From contig JACMRI010000011.1 of the NCBI GenBank assembly GCA_014376525.1, positions 1 to 45,996 of the forward strand: DNA of 45,996 bases, given 5' to 3'. Numbering within the stretch: the stretch's first letter is position 1; each line of letters begins with the position of its first letter. Below are positions 9,094 through 17,000 of the stretch, piece after piece. The translations under genes were made by a program, and so were the position numbers. The stretch comes from Bacteroidia bacterium (lineage in GTDB: Bacteria > Bacteroidota > Bacteroidia > UBA4408). The notes below the pieces were generated by a model that saw nothing but the letters and a program-made list of their open reading frames with translations, was not told where the DNA came from and searched no databases.

Positions 9094-9107
9094 TAACTAT
9101 ATGGTTA
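9094..9107. promoter_or_regulatory. TAAC-N6-GTTA palindrome upstream of murD
   Basis: On + the sequence is TAACTATATGGTTA, in the short gap between mraY and murD, 8 nt before the murD ATG and touching the last codons of mraY. It shares only the TAAC and GTTA half-sites with the other copies, so the half-sites, not the centre, are what recur. Confidence 0.45.
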
Positions 9108-9108
9108 A

Positions 9109-10365
9109 TTATCTTAACTTTAATGTAACAATTGTTAATAATGCTAACATAATGCCTATAATAAAAAAACGATTTACAATTTTAGATTCATGCATTCCTT
9201 CTTTTTGAAAATGATGATGTAGTGGCGACATTTTAAAAATTCGCCGCCCCTCGCCATATTTTTTTCTGGTGTATTTAAAGTACCCTACCTGCATTACTAC
9301 TGATAAATTTTCTATTAAAAACACACCACATAATATGGGTATTAATAATTCTTTACGAACAGCAAGTGCAAACACGGCAATAACACCCCCTAGCATTAAG
9401 CTACCCGTATCGCCCATAAAAACTTGCGCAGGATAGGAGTTGTACCACAAGAAACCTACACATGCTCCTACAAAGGCTGCAATAAATATTACCGTTTCGC
9501 CAATGTTGGGTATATACATAATGTTTAAGTAGTTGGCAAACACGGTGTTACCACTTACATAAGCAAAAATACCAAGCGTAGTACCTATTATGGCCGATGT
9601 GCCCGTTGCCAAACCATCAATACCATCTGTAATATTAGCGCCGTTACTTACTGCAGTAAGTATAAATATTACCACAGGTATAAATATAAGCCAGGCATAT
9701 TTTTCGTACCCTTGCCCTAAAAATGCGAGTGGAGCGGAGTAATCAAATTCGTTATTTTTTATAAACGGAATAGTCGTTTTAGTACTCTTTGTGGGCACAT
9801 TAGCATAGTGGGGTAGGTTTATACAATTTACATCTTTTATAAATGTTTCGTTGCTAAATTTTATTTCATCAGCATTATATACTTTATCTTTTATTACCAC
9901 GTTTTGATTAAAATATAACACATAACCTACAATAATCCCTAACCCCACTTGCCCTATTATTTTAAATCTGCCTTTAAGGCCCTCTTTGTCTTTTTTAAAT
10001 ACTTTAATATAGTCGTCTATAAAACCAATAATACCTAACCAAATGGTTGAAAATAATAATAATAGAATATATACATTATCTAATTTGGCAAATAATAATG
10101 TAGGGATTATAATAGCAGCTATAATCATTAAACCACCCATAGTAGGTGTACCTCCTTTCTTTTCTTCGCCTGCTAATCCCAAATTACGCACCGTTTCACC
10201 TACTTGGTGGTTGTTAAGCATTGTTATTATTCGCTTCCCAAGCAACATAGTAATAATTAACGAAACCAATACAGCTAATGCTGCACGGAATGATATGTAC
10301 TGAAACACACGTGTTCCAGGTAAGTGCAACACTTCAAATAAATAATTAAATAAATAGTAAATCAT
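9109..10365 (-). CDS. mraY: MraY, phospho-MurNAc-pentapeptide transferase
   Basis: MraY is the integral membrane enzyme that transfers phospho-MurNAc-pentapeptide to undecaprenyl phosphate, making lipid I. The product is 418 residues from the ATG at 10363-10365. Signatures are [12 protein letters not shown], the FIDDYIKV acidic motif, [28 protein letters not shown] and [13 protein letters not shown] hydrophilic insert of ~50 residues around 145-195 is longer than in E. coli MraY and is common in Bacteroidota. The open frame extends 13 codons further upstream, but that segment would run over the palindrome and has no family match, so the internal ATG is preferred. Confidence 0.96.
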   Translation of the reverse strand: MIYYLFNYLFEVLHLPGTRVFQYISFRAALAVLVSLIITMLLGKRIITMLNNHQVGETVRNLGLAGEEKKGGTPTMGGLMIIAAIIIPTLLFAKLDNVYILLLLFSTIWLGIIGFIDDYIKVFKKDKEGLKGRFKIIGQVGLGIIVGYVLYFNQNVVIKDKVYNADEIKFSNETFIKDVNCINLPHYANVPTKSTKTTIPFIKNNEFDYSAPLAFLGQGYEKYAWLIFIPVVIFILTAVSNGANITDGIDGLATGTSAIIGTTLGIFAYVSGNTVFANYLNIMYIPNIGETVIFIAAFVGACVGFLWYNSYPAQVFMGDTGSLMLGGVIAVFALAVRKELLIPILCGVFLIENLSVVMQVGYFKYTRKKYGEGRRIFKMSPLHHHFQKEGMHESKIVNRFFIIGIMLALLTIVTLKLR

Positions 10366-10376
10366 AGTTTTGTAAT

Positions 10377-10390
10377 TAACTGCATAGTTA
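10377..10390. promoter_or_regulatory. TAAC-N6-GTTA palindrome upstream of mraY
   Basis: TAACTGCATAGTTA lies 11 nt before the chosen mraY ATG and is self-complementary except at the centre. A shorter relative, TAACCTAGTTA (N3 spacer), lies at 10444-10454 nearer to murE. It is part of the set before mraY, murD, the MBOAT gene and ftsW. Confidence 0.45.
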
Positions 10391-10473
10391 ATAATAATAA
10401 CCAAGCAGTTGAATAATTTAGGATAGTGTTATGAACAAGATTTTAACCTAGTTATACACATCATTTTTTATCG

Positions 10474-11928
10474 TTAAGCGTTTAATAATTGTGTAATAGT
10501 TTCCAAATCATCAAAGTGGTTTTTAACCCCATTTATTTCTTGATAATTTTCGTGCCCTTTGCCTGCTAGTAATATTATGTCGTCTTTTTGCGCCATCATT
10601 ACGGCAGTACGTATTGCTTCTTTTCTATCGGCAATGCGCAACATTTTTTTAAGTTGCACAGGGTCTAAACCTGCTTGCATTTCATTTAAAATATCTTCTG
10701 GATTTTCTGTACGAGGATTATCACTCGTCAATATTATTTTGTTGCTTTTGTTGGCGGCTATCTGCGCCATTATAGGACGTTTGGTTTTATCTCTATCGCC
10801 ACCACAACCTATTATGGTTATTACTTGTTCGTTTCCGCCTCGTATTTCGCTTATGGTACTTAATACATTTTCTAACGCATCAGGAGTATGTGCATAGTCT
10901 ATAATGGCTGTTATTCCAGTAGTTGAGCGTATGTGCTGAAATCTACCTTCCACGCTTTCCAAATTACTAAGTGCAGCTAATACGTCCTGTTTTTCTTCGC
11001 CCAATTGTATAGCTACCGCATATACCGCTAATAAATTGTAGGCGTTAAATGCGCCTATTAGTTTTGTCCACACTTCAATACCATCTATGGTAACGAGCAT
11101 TCCAGTAAAATGATTTTCTAGTATTTTTATTTTAAAATCGCTTACGTGTTTTTGGCTGTAGGTTAAAATTTTGGCTTTGGTATTTTGCACCATTACCATT
11201 CCGTTTTTATCATCGTTATTAATGAGTGCTATTGTTTCTGTACTCAAGTTATCAAATAATAATTTTTTGGCATCTCTATAACTTTGAAACGTTTTATGAT
11301 AATCTAAATGGTCATGTGTGAGGTTGCTAAACACCGCTACTTTAAATTTTTGTGCTGTAACTCGGTGCTGTATTAATGCATGCGAACTTACTTCCATAAA
11401 AGCATGTGTACAACCTTGCTCAACCATTTGGTTAAGTAATTTATTCAACTGGATAGCATCGGGGGTGGTATGTGTGGCAGGTAATACTTCGTTGTTTATT
11501 TGGTTTTTTACCGTAGATAACAAACCTGCTTTACGCCCCAACGCTCTGTATAAGTTAAATAATAAGGTAACGGTGGTAGTTTTACCGTTAGTACCTGTAA
11601 TACCTACTAAGGTTATTTTCTCAGAGGGGTTATCATAAAAATTTGCCGCAATATAGGCTAATGCCATACTGCTGTCTTTTACTTTTACGTAAGTTATGCC
11701 TTCGGTAATGGTGGTAGGAAATTCTTCGCACACTATGGCAACAGCGCCATTGGTAATACAGGCATCAATGTATTGATGCCCGTTACTTACCTCGCCCTTA
11801 ATGGCAACAAACACATCGTTTTTTTGTACCTTACGACTATCAAAATTAATATTGAATATAGCCATGTTGGTAGTGCCTATAATTTCCACTATAGGAGCTT
11901 TGTAAAGTAGGTCGCGTAGGAGTTTCAT
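10474..11928 (-). CDS. murE: MurE, UDP-MurNAc-tripeptide synthetase (meso-DAP type)
   Basis: MurE adds the third stem residue to UDP-MurNAc-L-Ala-D-Glu. The product is 484 residues from the ATG at 11926-11928; an open extension of 21 codons runs through a perfect hairpin and is rejected as coding. Motifs are the SR-KVQKNDVFVAI N-terminal domain, the ATP loop GITGTNGKTTTV, NLTHDHLDYH, DYAHTPDALEN, and TSDNPRTENPEDI. The DNPR tetrapeptide marks the meso-diaminopimelate-specific form. It is the first gene of the cluster here: mraZ, rsmH/mraW, ftsL and ftsI, which usually precede it, are missing from this strand upstream. Confidence 0.96.
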   Translation of the reverse strand: MKLLRDLLYKAPIVEIIGTTNMAIFNINFDSRKVQKNDVFVAIKGEVSNGHQYIDACITNGAVAIVCEEFPTTITEGITYVKVKDSSMALAYIAANFYDNPSEKITLVGITGTNGKTTTVTLLFNLYRALGRKAGLLSTVKNQINNEVLPATHTTPDAIQLNKLLNQMVEQGCTHAFMEVSSHALIQHRVTAQKFKVAVFSNLTHDHLDYHKTFQSYRDAKKLLFDNLSTETIALINNDDKNGMVMVQNTKAKILTYSQKHVSDFKIKILENHFTGMLVTIDGIEVWTKLIGAFNAYNLLAVYAVAIQLGEEKQDVLAALSNLESVEGRFQHIRSTTGITAIIDYAHTPDALENVLSTISEIRGGNEQVITIIGCGGDRDKTKRPIMAQIAANKSNKIILTSDNPRTENPEDILNEMQAGLDPVQLKKMLRIADRKEAIRTAVMMAQKDDIILLAGKGHENYQEINGVKNHFDDLETITQLLNA

Positions 11929-11955
11929 GGTGTACGAAGTTTGTACCACAAAAAA

Positions 11956-11986
11956 CGCCATTACAAAACATTGTTTTGTAATGGCG
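11956..11986 (-). terminator. Perfect 14-bp hairpin with U-tract before murE
   Basis: Arms 11956-11969 and 11973-11986 pair perfectly over 14 bp with a 3-nt loop (core CGCCATTACAAAAC). Read on the minus strand the hairpin is followed by six T residues. It is a good intrinsic terminator for the lipoprotein gene ending at 12067. It ends only 27 nt before the murE ATG, so it could equally act as an attenuator in a murE leader; no separate promoter fits between it and murE. Confidence 0.75.
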
Positions 11987-12066
11987 AGCAATAACTTATT
12001 AGTAATGCGTTGTTAGTAGTGCATTGTTGAAGAATGGCAACAACAATTTAAAAGGGCATAATTTTT

Positions 12067-12639
12067 TTATTGAAACTCAAAAAACGAACAAGTGTTTTTA
12101 GCTACTGTTATTGTTCCGTTCCATGTGTTAAGTCCGTCTGTACCCGAAATGGTATGCGAACCTACTTTTAATATAGGAAAAACGCAACCTGCACCAGCAC
12201 AATCTGGCGCACCAACTGTGTAATACGAAGTTATATTACCTACATATGCACCATCTACTTTTACTGAAATATCTCCAGCACCATTTGTTTTAGATGTCCA
12301 AATGGTTAATTGACCAGTGGCAGTTTTAATACTTACGGTTTTACTTGCTTCACTGCTTTTTTTACCGTTTTTTGATGTAGCTACTAACTTAAAAGTTAGG
12401 TTTCCATTAACCCAATCTTCGCCAGTTTTATAATCAACATTAGCACTTGTACTTGTTTGCCCATCTGCTAAAGTCCATTTGTATTTACTTGCATCAACTG
12501 ATAAGTTTGTTAGTTGTATAACATCTCCACCTACATAATTTGTTTTGTCGGTTGTAAACTCAGCACTTGGCTGTTTTTGGCAAGCGGTTATTAACATTAC
12601 CGACATTCCTCCAACGATTAATTTTTTAATTAAATTCAT
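12067..12639 (-). CDS. Small PKD-like lipoprotein, function unknown
   Basis: From the ATG at 12637-12639 this is a 190-residue lipoprotein. It has a lysine-containing signal peptide (MNLIKKL...), a lipobox ending LITAC with Cys about residue 19, then a single PKD/Ig-like module (AEFTTDK, NYVGGDVIQLTNLS, YKWTLADGQ) and a C-terminal beta-rich part with two nearby Cys (CAGAGC). The frame continues 41 codons upstream into the structured RNA element, but that stretch is arginine-rich and precedes a proper signal peptide, so it is rejected. The gene is probably surface or periplasmic. It is preceded by a long hairpin and the RNA element, and followed by a strong terminator, so it is likely monocistronic. 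Confidence 0.75.
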   Translation of the reverse strand: MNLIKKLIVGGMSVMLITACQKQPSAEFTTDKTNYVGGDVIQLTNLSVDASKYKWTLADGQTSTSANVDYKTGEDWVNGNLTFKLVATSKNGKKSSEASKTVSIKTATGQLTIWTSKTNGAGDISVKVDGAYVGNITSYYTVGAPDCAGAGCVFPILKVGSHTISGTDGLNTWNGTITVAKNTCSFFEFQ

Positions 12640-12649
12640 TTTTTGTTTA

Positions 12650-12688
12650 TTTTTTAATCTACTGCGTCTCGCAGTAGTGATTAAAAAA
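12650..12688 (-). other. 17-bp interrupted hairpin in the lipoprotein leader
   Basis: The inner stem CTACTGCG/CGCAGTAG (12659-12666 with 12670-12677, 3-nt loop) is extended after a 2-nt bulge by nine A-T pairs (12650-12658 with 12680-12688). On the minus strand it lies between the RNA element and the lipoprotein ATG, 11 nt before the start codon. It is followed by A-rich, not U-rich, sequence, so it is not a normal terminator. Its outer arm shares the U-tract of the RNA element, so the two structures compete. Confidence 0.55.
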
Positions 12689-12852
12689 ATAGCGTGAGAC
12701 AGTTGCCGCAACTTGCTAAAGAGGGAGTAAGAAGCCCGTGGTCCAAGTACAGCAACGCTCACGCATATACTGCGTGAACGTTTACTTATACTCCCTGACC
12801 GTTGAATTTCTAATTTTTCTTTACGCAGGATGATATAGCAAACGCTATTTAT
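12683..12852 (-). ncRNA. Structured RNA element, copy A (unassigned family)
   Basis: This region is alignable over ~165 nt with 40384-40556. Shared blocks, given on +, are GTGAGACAGTTGC, GGGAGTAAGAAG, GCAACGCTC, ATACTCC and GCAGGATGA. Four helices can be drawn: S1 12687-12695/12842-12850, S2 12702-12706/12752-12756, S3 12722-12729/12789-12796 and S4 12755-12764/12772-12781. S2 and S3 cross, giving a pseudoknot. Mismatches in S1 of copy B and S4 of copy A become G-U pairs if the RNA is on the minus strand, and a T-run follows there, so minus is preferred. An alternative helix, 12692-12698 plus 12702-12706 with 12752-12764, ends right at the T-run, like a terminator. A lipoprotein gene starts 44 nt downstream. 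No known family is recognised. Confidence 0.55.
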
Positions 12853-12988
12853 ATTATTTAAACATGAATAATGTTTTTTTAAAAGTTAGCAAAATTGTTT
12901 TTTATAGTATTCACTATTATTTAGTTAATATTGTAAATAACAATCATCTATCAACTCTTGCCAAGCTTAAGCGTATTATTATTAAAAC

Positions 12989-13978
12989 ATGCTCAAAGAA
13001 AAATTAATTACAGCAATAAACAACTTTAACCAAAGCACCGTATTAGTAGTTGGCGACGTTATGTTAGATACGTATTACTATGGAAAAGTAAATCGTATAT
13101 CGCCCGAAGCCCCAGTTCCTGTGCTAGATTTAGCTACTATTACCCATAAGTTAGGAGGAGCTGCCAACGTAGCTTATAATTTAAAAACATTGGAAGCCAA
13201 TACTATTTTACTCTCTGTAGTAGGAAATGATGATAACGCACAAATAATTAATACTTTATTAAAAGAGTATAAAATAGAAGCCCACTTAATAATTGATGAA
13301 AAACGATGTACCACTCAAAAAACACGTTACATGGCACAACAAAGTCAATTATTGCGTGTAGACAGTGAAAATAAAACCGCAATAGAAGCATACACTGAAA
13401 CTAAGGTAATAACCACTTTTTTAAATATACTTAACTCTACCAAAATAGATGCTGTAATAGTAGAGGACTACAACAAAGGTCTTCTCACCCCAACATTAAT
13501 AAACAAAATTATTGCGGAATGTAACACCCAAAAAATAATAGTGTTAATAGACCCCAAAAAGGATAATTTTTTTGAATACAAAAATGTAACACTATTCAAA
13601 CCTAATTTAAAAGAGATTTTAGATGCCACAGGTTTAACTAACCCAACTGAAACGGAACTAAAAACAGCTACCGAAAAACTACGTATTGAACTTAATGCAC
13701 AATTACTTATGGTAACACTTGCAGATAAAGGAATACTACTGTGCTCAGCCAAGGAAACCAAACTAATAACTGCTCAAAGTAGGAGCGTAGCAGATGTTTC
13801 GGGCGCTGGAGATACAGTAATAGCGACAGTTGCACTAAGTAGTTTGCAAAATTTATTATGGTCTGAAATAGCCATACTAAGTAACTTAGCAGGTGGCGCA
13901 GTATGCGAAAAAATGGGTGTAGCACCTATGAGTTGCGCAGAATTAATAGACGAAGTTAAAAAAAGCATAGTTCAATAA
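12989..13978 (+). CDS. hldA: D-glycero-beta-D-manno-heptose-7-phosphate kinase (PfkB family)
   Basis: This 329-residue cytoplasmic sugar kinase corresponds to the N-terminal half of HldE (RfaE domain I). That domain phosphorylates heptose 7-phosphate at C1 for nucleotide-heptose synthesis. Diagnostic pieces are VVGDVMLDTYYYGKVNRISPEAPVPV, KLGGAANVA near the N-terminus, DYNKGLLTPTLI, DPKKDN, and the C-terminal anion-hole motif DVSGAGDTVIA. The separate nucleotidyltransferase half of HldE is not fused. A GmhB-like phosphatase and a heptose-1-phosphate nucleotidyltransferase-like gene lie 27 kb away on the other strand. The gene stands alone, 77 bp before the large T9SS gene. Confidence 0.85.
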   Translation: MLKEKLITAINNFNQSTVLVVGDVMLDTYYYGKVNRISPEAPVPVLDLATITHKLGGAANVAYNLKTLEANTILLSVVGNDDNAQIINTLLKEYKIEAHLIIDEKRCTTQKTRYMAQQSQLLRVDSENKTAIEAYTETKVITTFLNILNSTKIDAVIVEDYNKGLLTPTLINKIIAECNTQKIIVLIDPKKDNFFEYKNVTLFKPNLKEILDATGLTNPTETELKTATEKLRIELNAQLLMVTLADKGILLCSAKETKLITAQSRSVADVSGAGDTVIATVALSSLQNLLWSEIAILSNLAGGAVCEKMGVAPMSCAELIDEVKKSIVQ

Positions 13979-14055
13979 TTTATTAATTGTTAAAAAATAT
14001 TTTTAATTTAGTAATAATATATAAAAGTAGGTTCAGCATTTAAACTAAAATTACA

Positions 14056-17000
14056 ATGAGGATATATTTACACGCAATACTCTTCTTTTTTTTATCTATA
14101 GCTTTAAACAGCGTTGCCCAACCTGGTGTGTATACAAGTAACGGAGGCTGTGGCGCACACACACCCGCACTAACTTCATCAATAAAGCCTACGGGCGGTA
14201 ACACAATTATATGTGTATCATCTACACCTGCAGGTGTTTCTTTAACTACATCTAGTAGTGTGGGTGCAGTAATAGTTCCTGGCAACAATATCAAATATCT
14301 TATTTACACCGAGTACAGTTTATCTAACAGTGGTTTTATAGAACCAGGAAATCCGTTACCTACAGTGTTTAATCCTACTGTTCCTAATTATAACCAAATT
14401 ACTTATTCGTTGGTATTGGTAGATACTTCAATAGCTAATGGCTGTAGAGACAGTTCGTGGGTTACAATGCAACTCACTCCATCATTAAACGGAGGAAACC
14501 TAACATTAAGTGCGTTAGATGCTGATGGAGATAACGTATACTGTCCTATACCAGGAGATCCTCTAGCAGGTAGCGATCCCATAAATTTTAAACCTCAATT
14601 TAATCTGCCGGCTGGTACCGATTTAACTGGGTACACATTTAATTTTAATATGGGTAACGGTACTACATTTACTCGTACCGATACTTCTACATTTGTATTT
14701 ACGTATGCCACACAAGGTATATATAATGTAGTAATGACCACATTAAGCCCTGGAGGATGTTCGGGAAAAGATAGTGTAAAAATTACTTACATAACGGCTA
14801 ACAATCTTACAATAGCAACTATATCGGGATCTCCTACTCGTTTTTGTGTACCTCAAAGTATTCAACCTACTTTAGCAGCGGGTTCTTTTTTTGATAGCTA
14901 TGTGTGGAATTTTGGTGATAATACTCCTAACGTTACCACCACAACACCTACAGTTCCTCCTCACAACTATGCGGATAGTGGCAAATTTGTAATTACGGTA
15001 GGTGGTGTAAACGAATGCGCAGTAGGCGAAAGCGATTCTTATAATGTAATAGAGGGTATTAAAGGAGCAAAGGCTTATTTTACTAATAAAAATGGTGCTG
15101 GTGTAAGCACATTATTGGGCTGCGAACCCTTAGTAATGACCTTTAAAGACAGCTCTAAGTTTGTACCTAAAAACTGGGGATTGAGTAATGCTGTTATGGC
15201 TGCAGCACCATACAATAATCCAGGGCCGTATTATGTACGCTGGAATTTTGGCAACGGCAATACTCAAGATATTACCACCAAAAATGTTAGCCACGACCCT
15301 AGTAGCCCACAAACTTACAGCGCAGGCGTGTACACTGTAGAGCTTATAGCATATAGTTTTTGTGGGCGAGATACTATAAGAAAACAACTTATTGTAAACA
15401 AACCACCAGTAGCCAATTTTACTTACACCACCAACGGAATATGCTCACCAGTATTGGTAAGTAGTATATTAAATACATCAACAGATGTTGGTTATGCACC
15501 AACTTATGCTTGGACACTTAGTGGTACTAATATTGGCACTACGCTTAATGTTGCTAACCAAACACTTACTACAACAGGCTCTACATTAGTAAACGCACCA
15601 TTAAAATTAGTGGTGACAAATAATTGTGGTAATTCGCAAAAAACAAACATAATATCTGCAAATCCTGCTGTAAGCCCCAATTTTACACTAAGTACTAATG
15701 CTATATGTGTAGGGCAATCTCTAACTGTTACTAACAGTAGTCAAGGTACTGGTTTAAGTTACAGTTGGAATTATGGAGGAAGTACCACACCTACATCTAA
15801 CGCAGTAAATAGTCCAAGTACGCAAACGTATAACACGGTAGGCAAAGATACCGTACGCCTAACTTTAACAGGTGCTTGTGGCACAGCAAAATATAAATTA
15901 CCAATAGTAGTTAAGCAATATCCTCGTGCAGATGTAACATCAGCAGATACTGTAATATGCCCAGGGGCAAATGCTAAGTTTACCAACGTTACTAATGGTG
16001 GCGCACTGTGCGGCACTTGCATTTATAGTTGGGTAAATGGGGCAAGTTCTAATCCATCAACATCTACCAATCCAGTATCAGAAATTATCCAGTATTCGGG
16101 TTCAGGCATTGCGTACGTAAAGCTTACCATTGATTCTATAGGCTGCAAAACTACTGACAGTATTATGGTGCGTGTAAACCCTCGTCCCTATACCAGTATA
16201 GCGGCAAGCAATGTTAGCGTGTGCTCACCCGATACAGTTACTTTTGTAAATAATAGTGTATTAAATATGGGCGATACTTATTATTGGGACTATGGTAATG
16301 GAGTTACAAGTACAGTATTTAATCCACAAATAACTCCACCTTTAATCTACAAGTCGTTTGATGACTCTATCGTAGTAGCTTATTTTAAAATATCATCAGG
16401 AACTAGTGGTTGTGTAGATAGTAATAAAGTTACTATTAACATACACCCTGTTCCTAAAACTAGCTTTACTAACTCAGATACGTTGTGTAACGGCAACGAA
16501 CTTAGTTTTACTAATACTACACCCACTAACCTTACAGGAACATTGCAATACGCTTGGGATTTTGGAGATGGAGTAGCCTCAGTAGATATAAATCCTAAGC
16601 ACATTTACTCAACATTGTTAGCCTCAGAAAAATTTAAAATTAAGGCCAAAAGCACCTCCCAATTTGGTTGCATACATACCTACACAGATTCTGTAGTTGT
16701 GTTGGCAATACCAGTGCCTATGTTTAATTTTCCTACTGTTTGCCAACAAGATAGCACCAATTTTGATGCAAGCCCGTCAATTGGTGCCACCAACTATGTG
16801 TGGAATTTTGGAGAGCCTAGCACAGGTTTAAGTAATAAATCTACACTTACGGCACCTAAACACCTATACACTACAGACGGTATATTTACTGTAAAATTAA
16901 TTGCAAAGAACAGTTTTGGTTGTTCAGATAGTCTTTCTCAAACGGTAAAAGTTAATCCTAAACCAGTGGCTAATTTTACTAATGGTGGAGGAACGTGTGC

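Noticed and set aside
11929-11991. 21-codon extension of MurE
   Set aside because: It would translate through a perfect terminator hairpin; MurE homologues start near the internal ATG.
12692-12706. Similarity of GTGAGACAGTT to a 23S rRNA segment
   Set aside because: Only about 11 bases match and the flanking 23S context is absent; the rest of the element is unlike rRNA.
12640-12762. N-terminal extension of the small lipoprotein through the RNA element
   Set aside because: It is arginine-rich with no family match, and a proper lipoprotein signal peptide starts at 12639.
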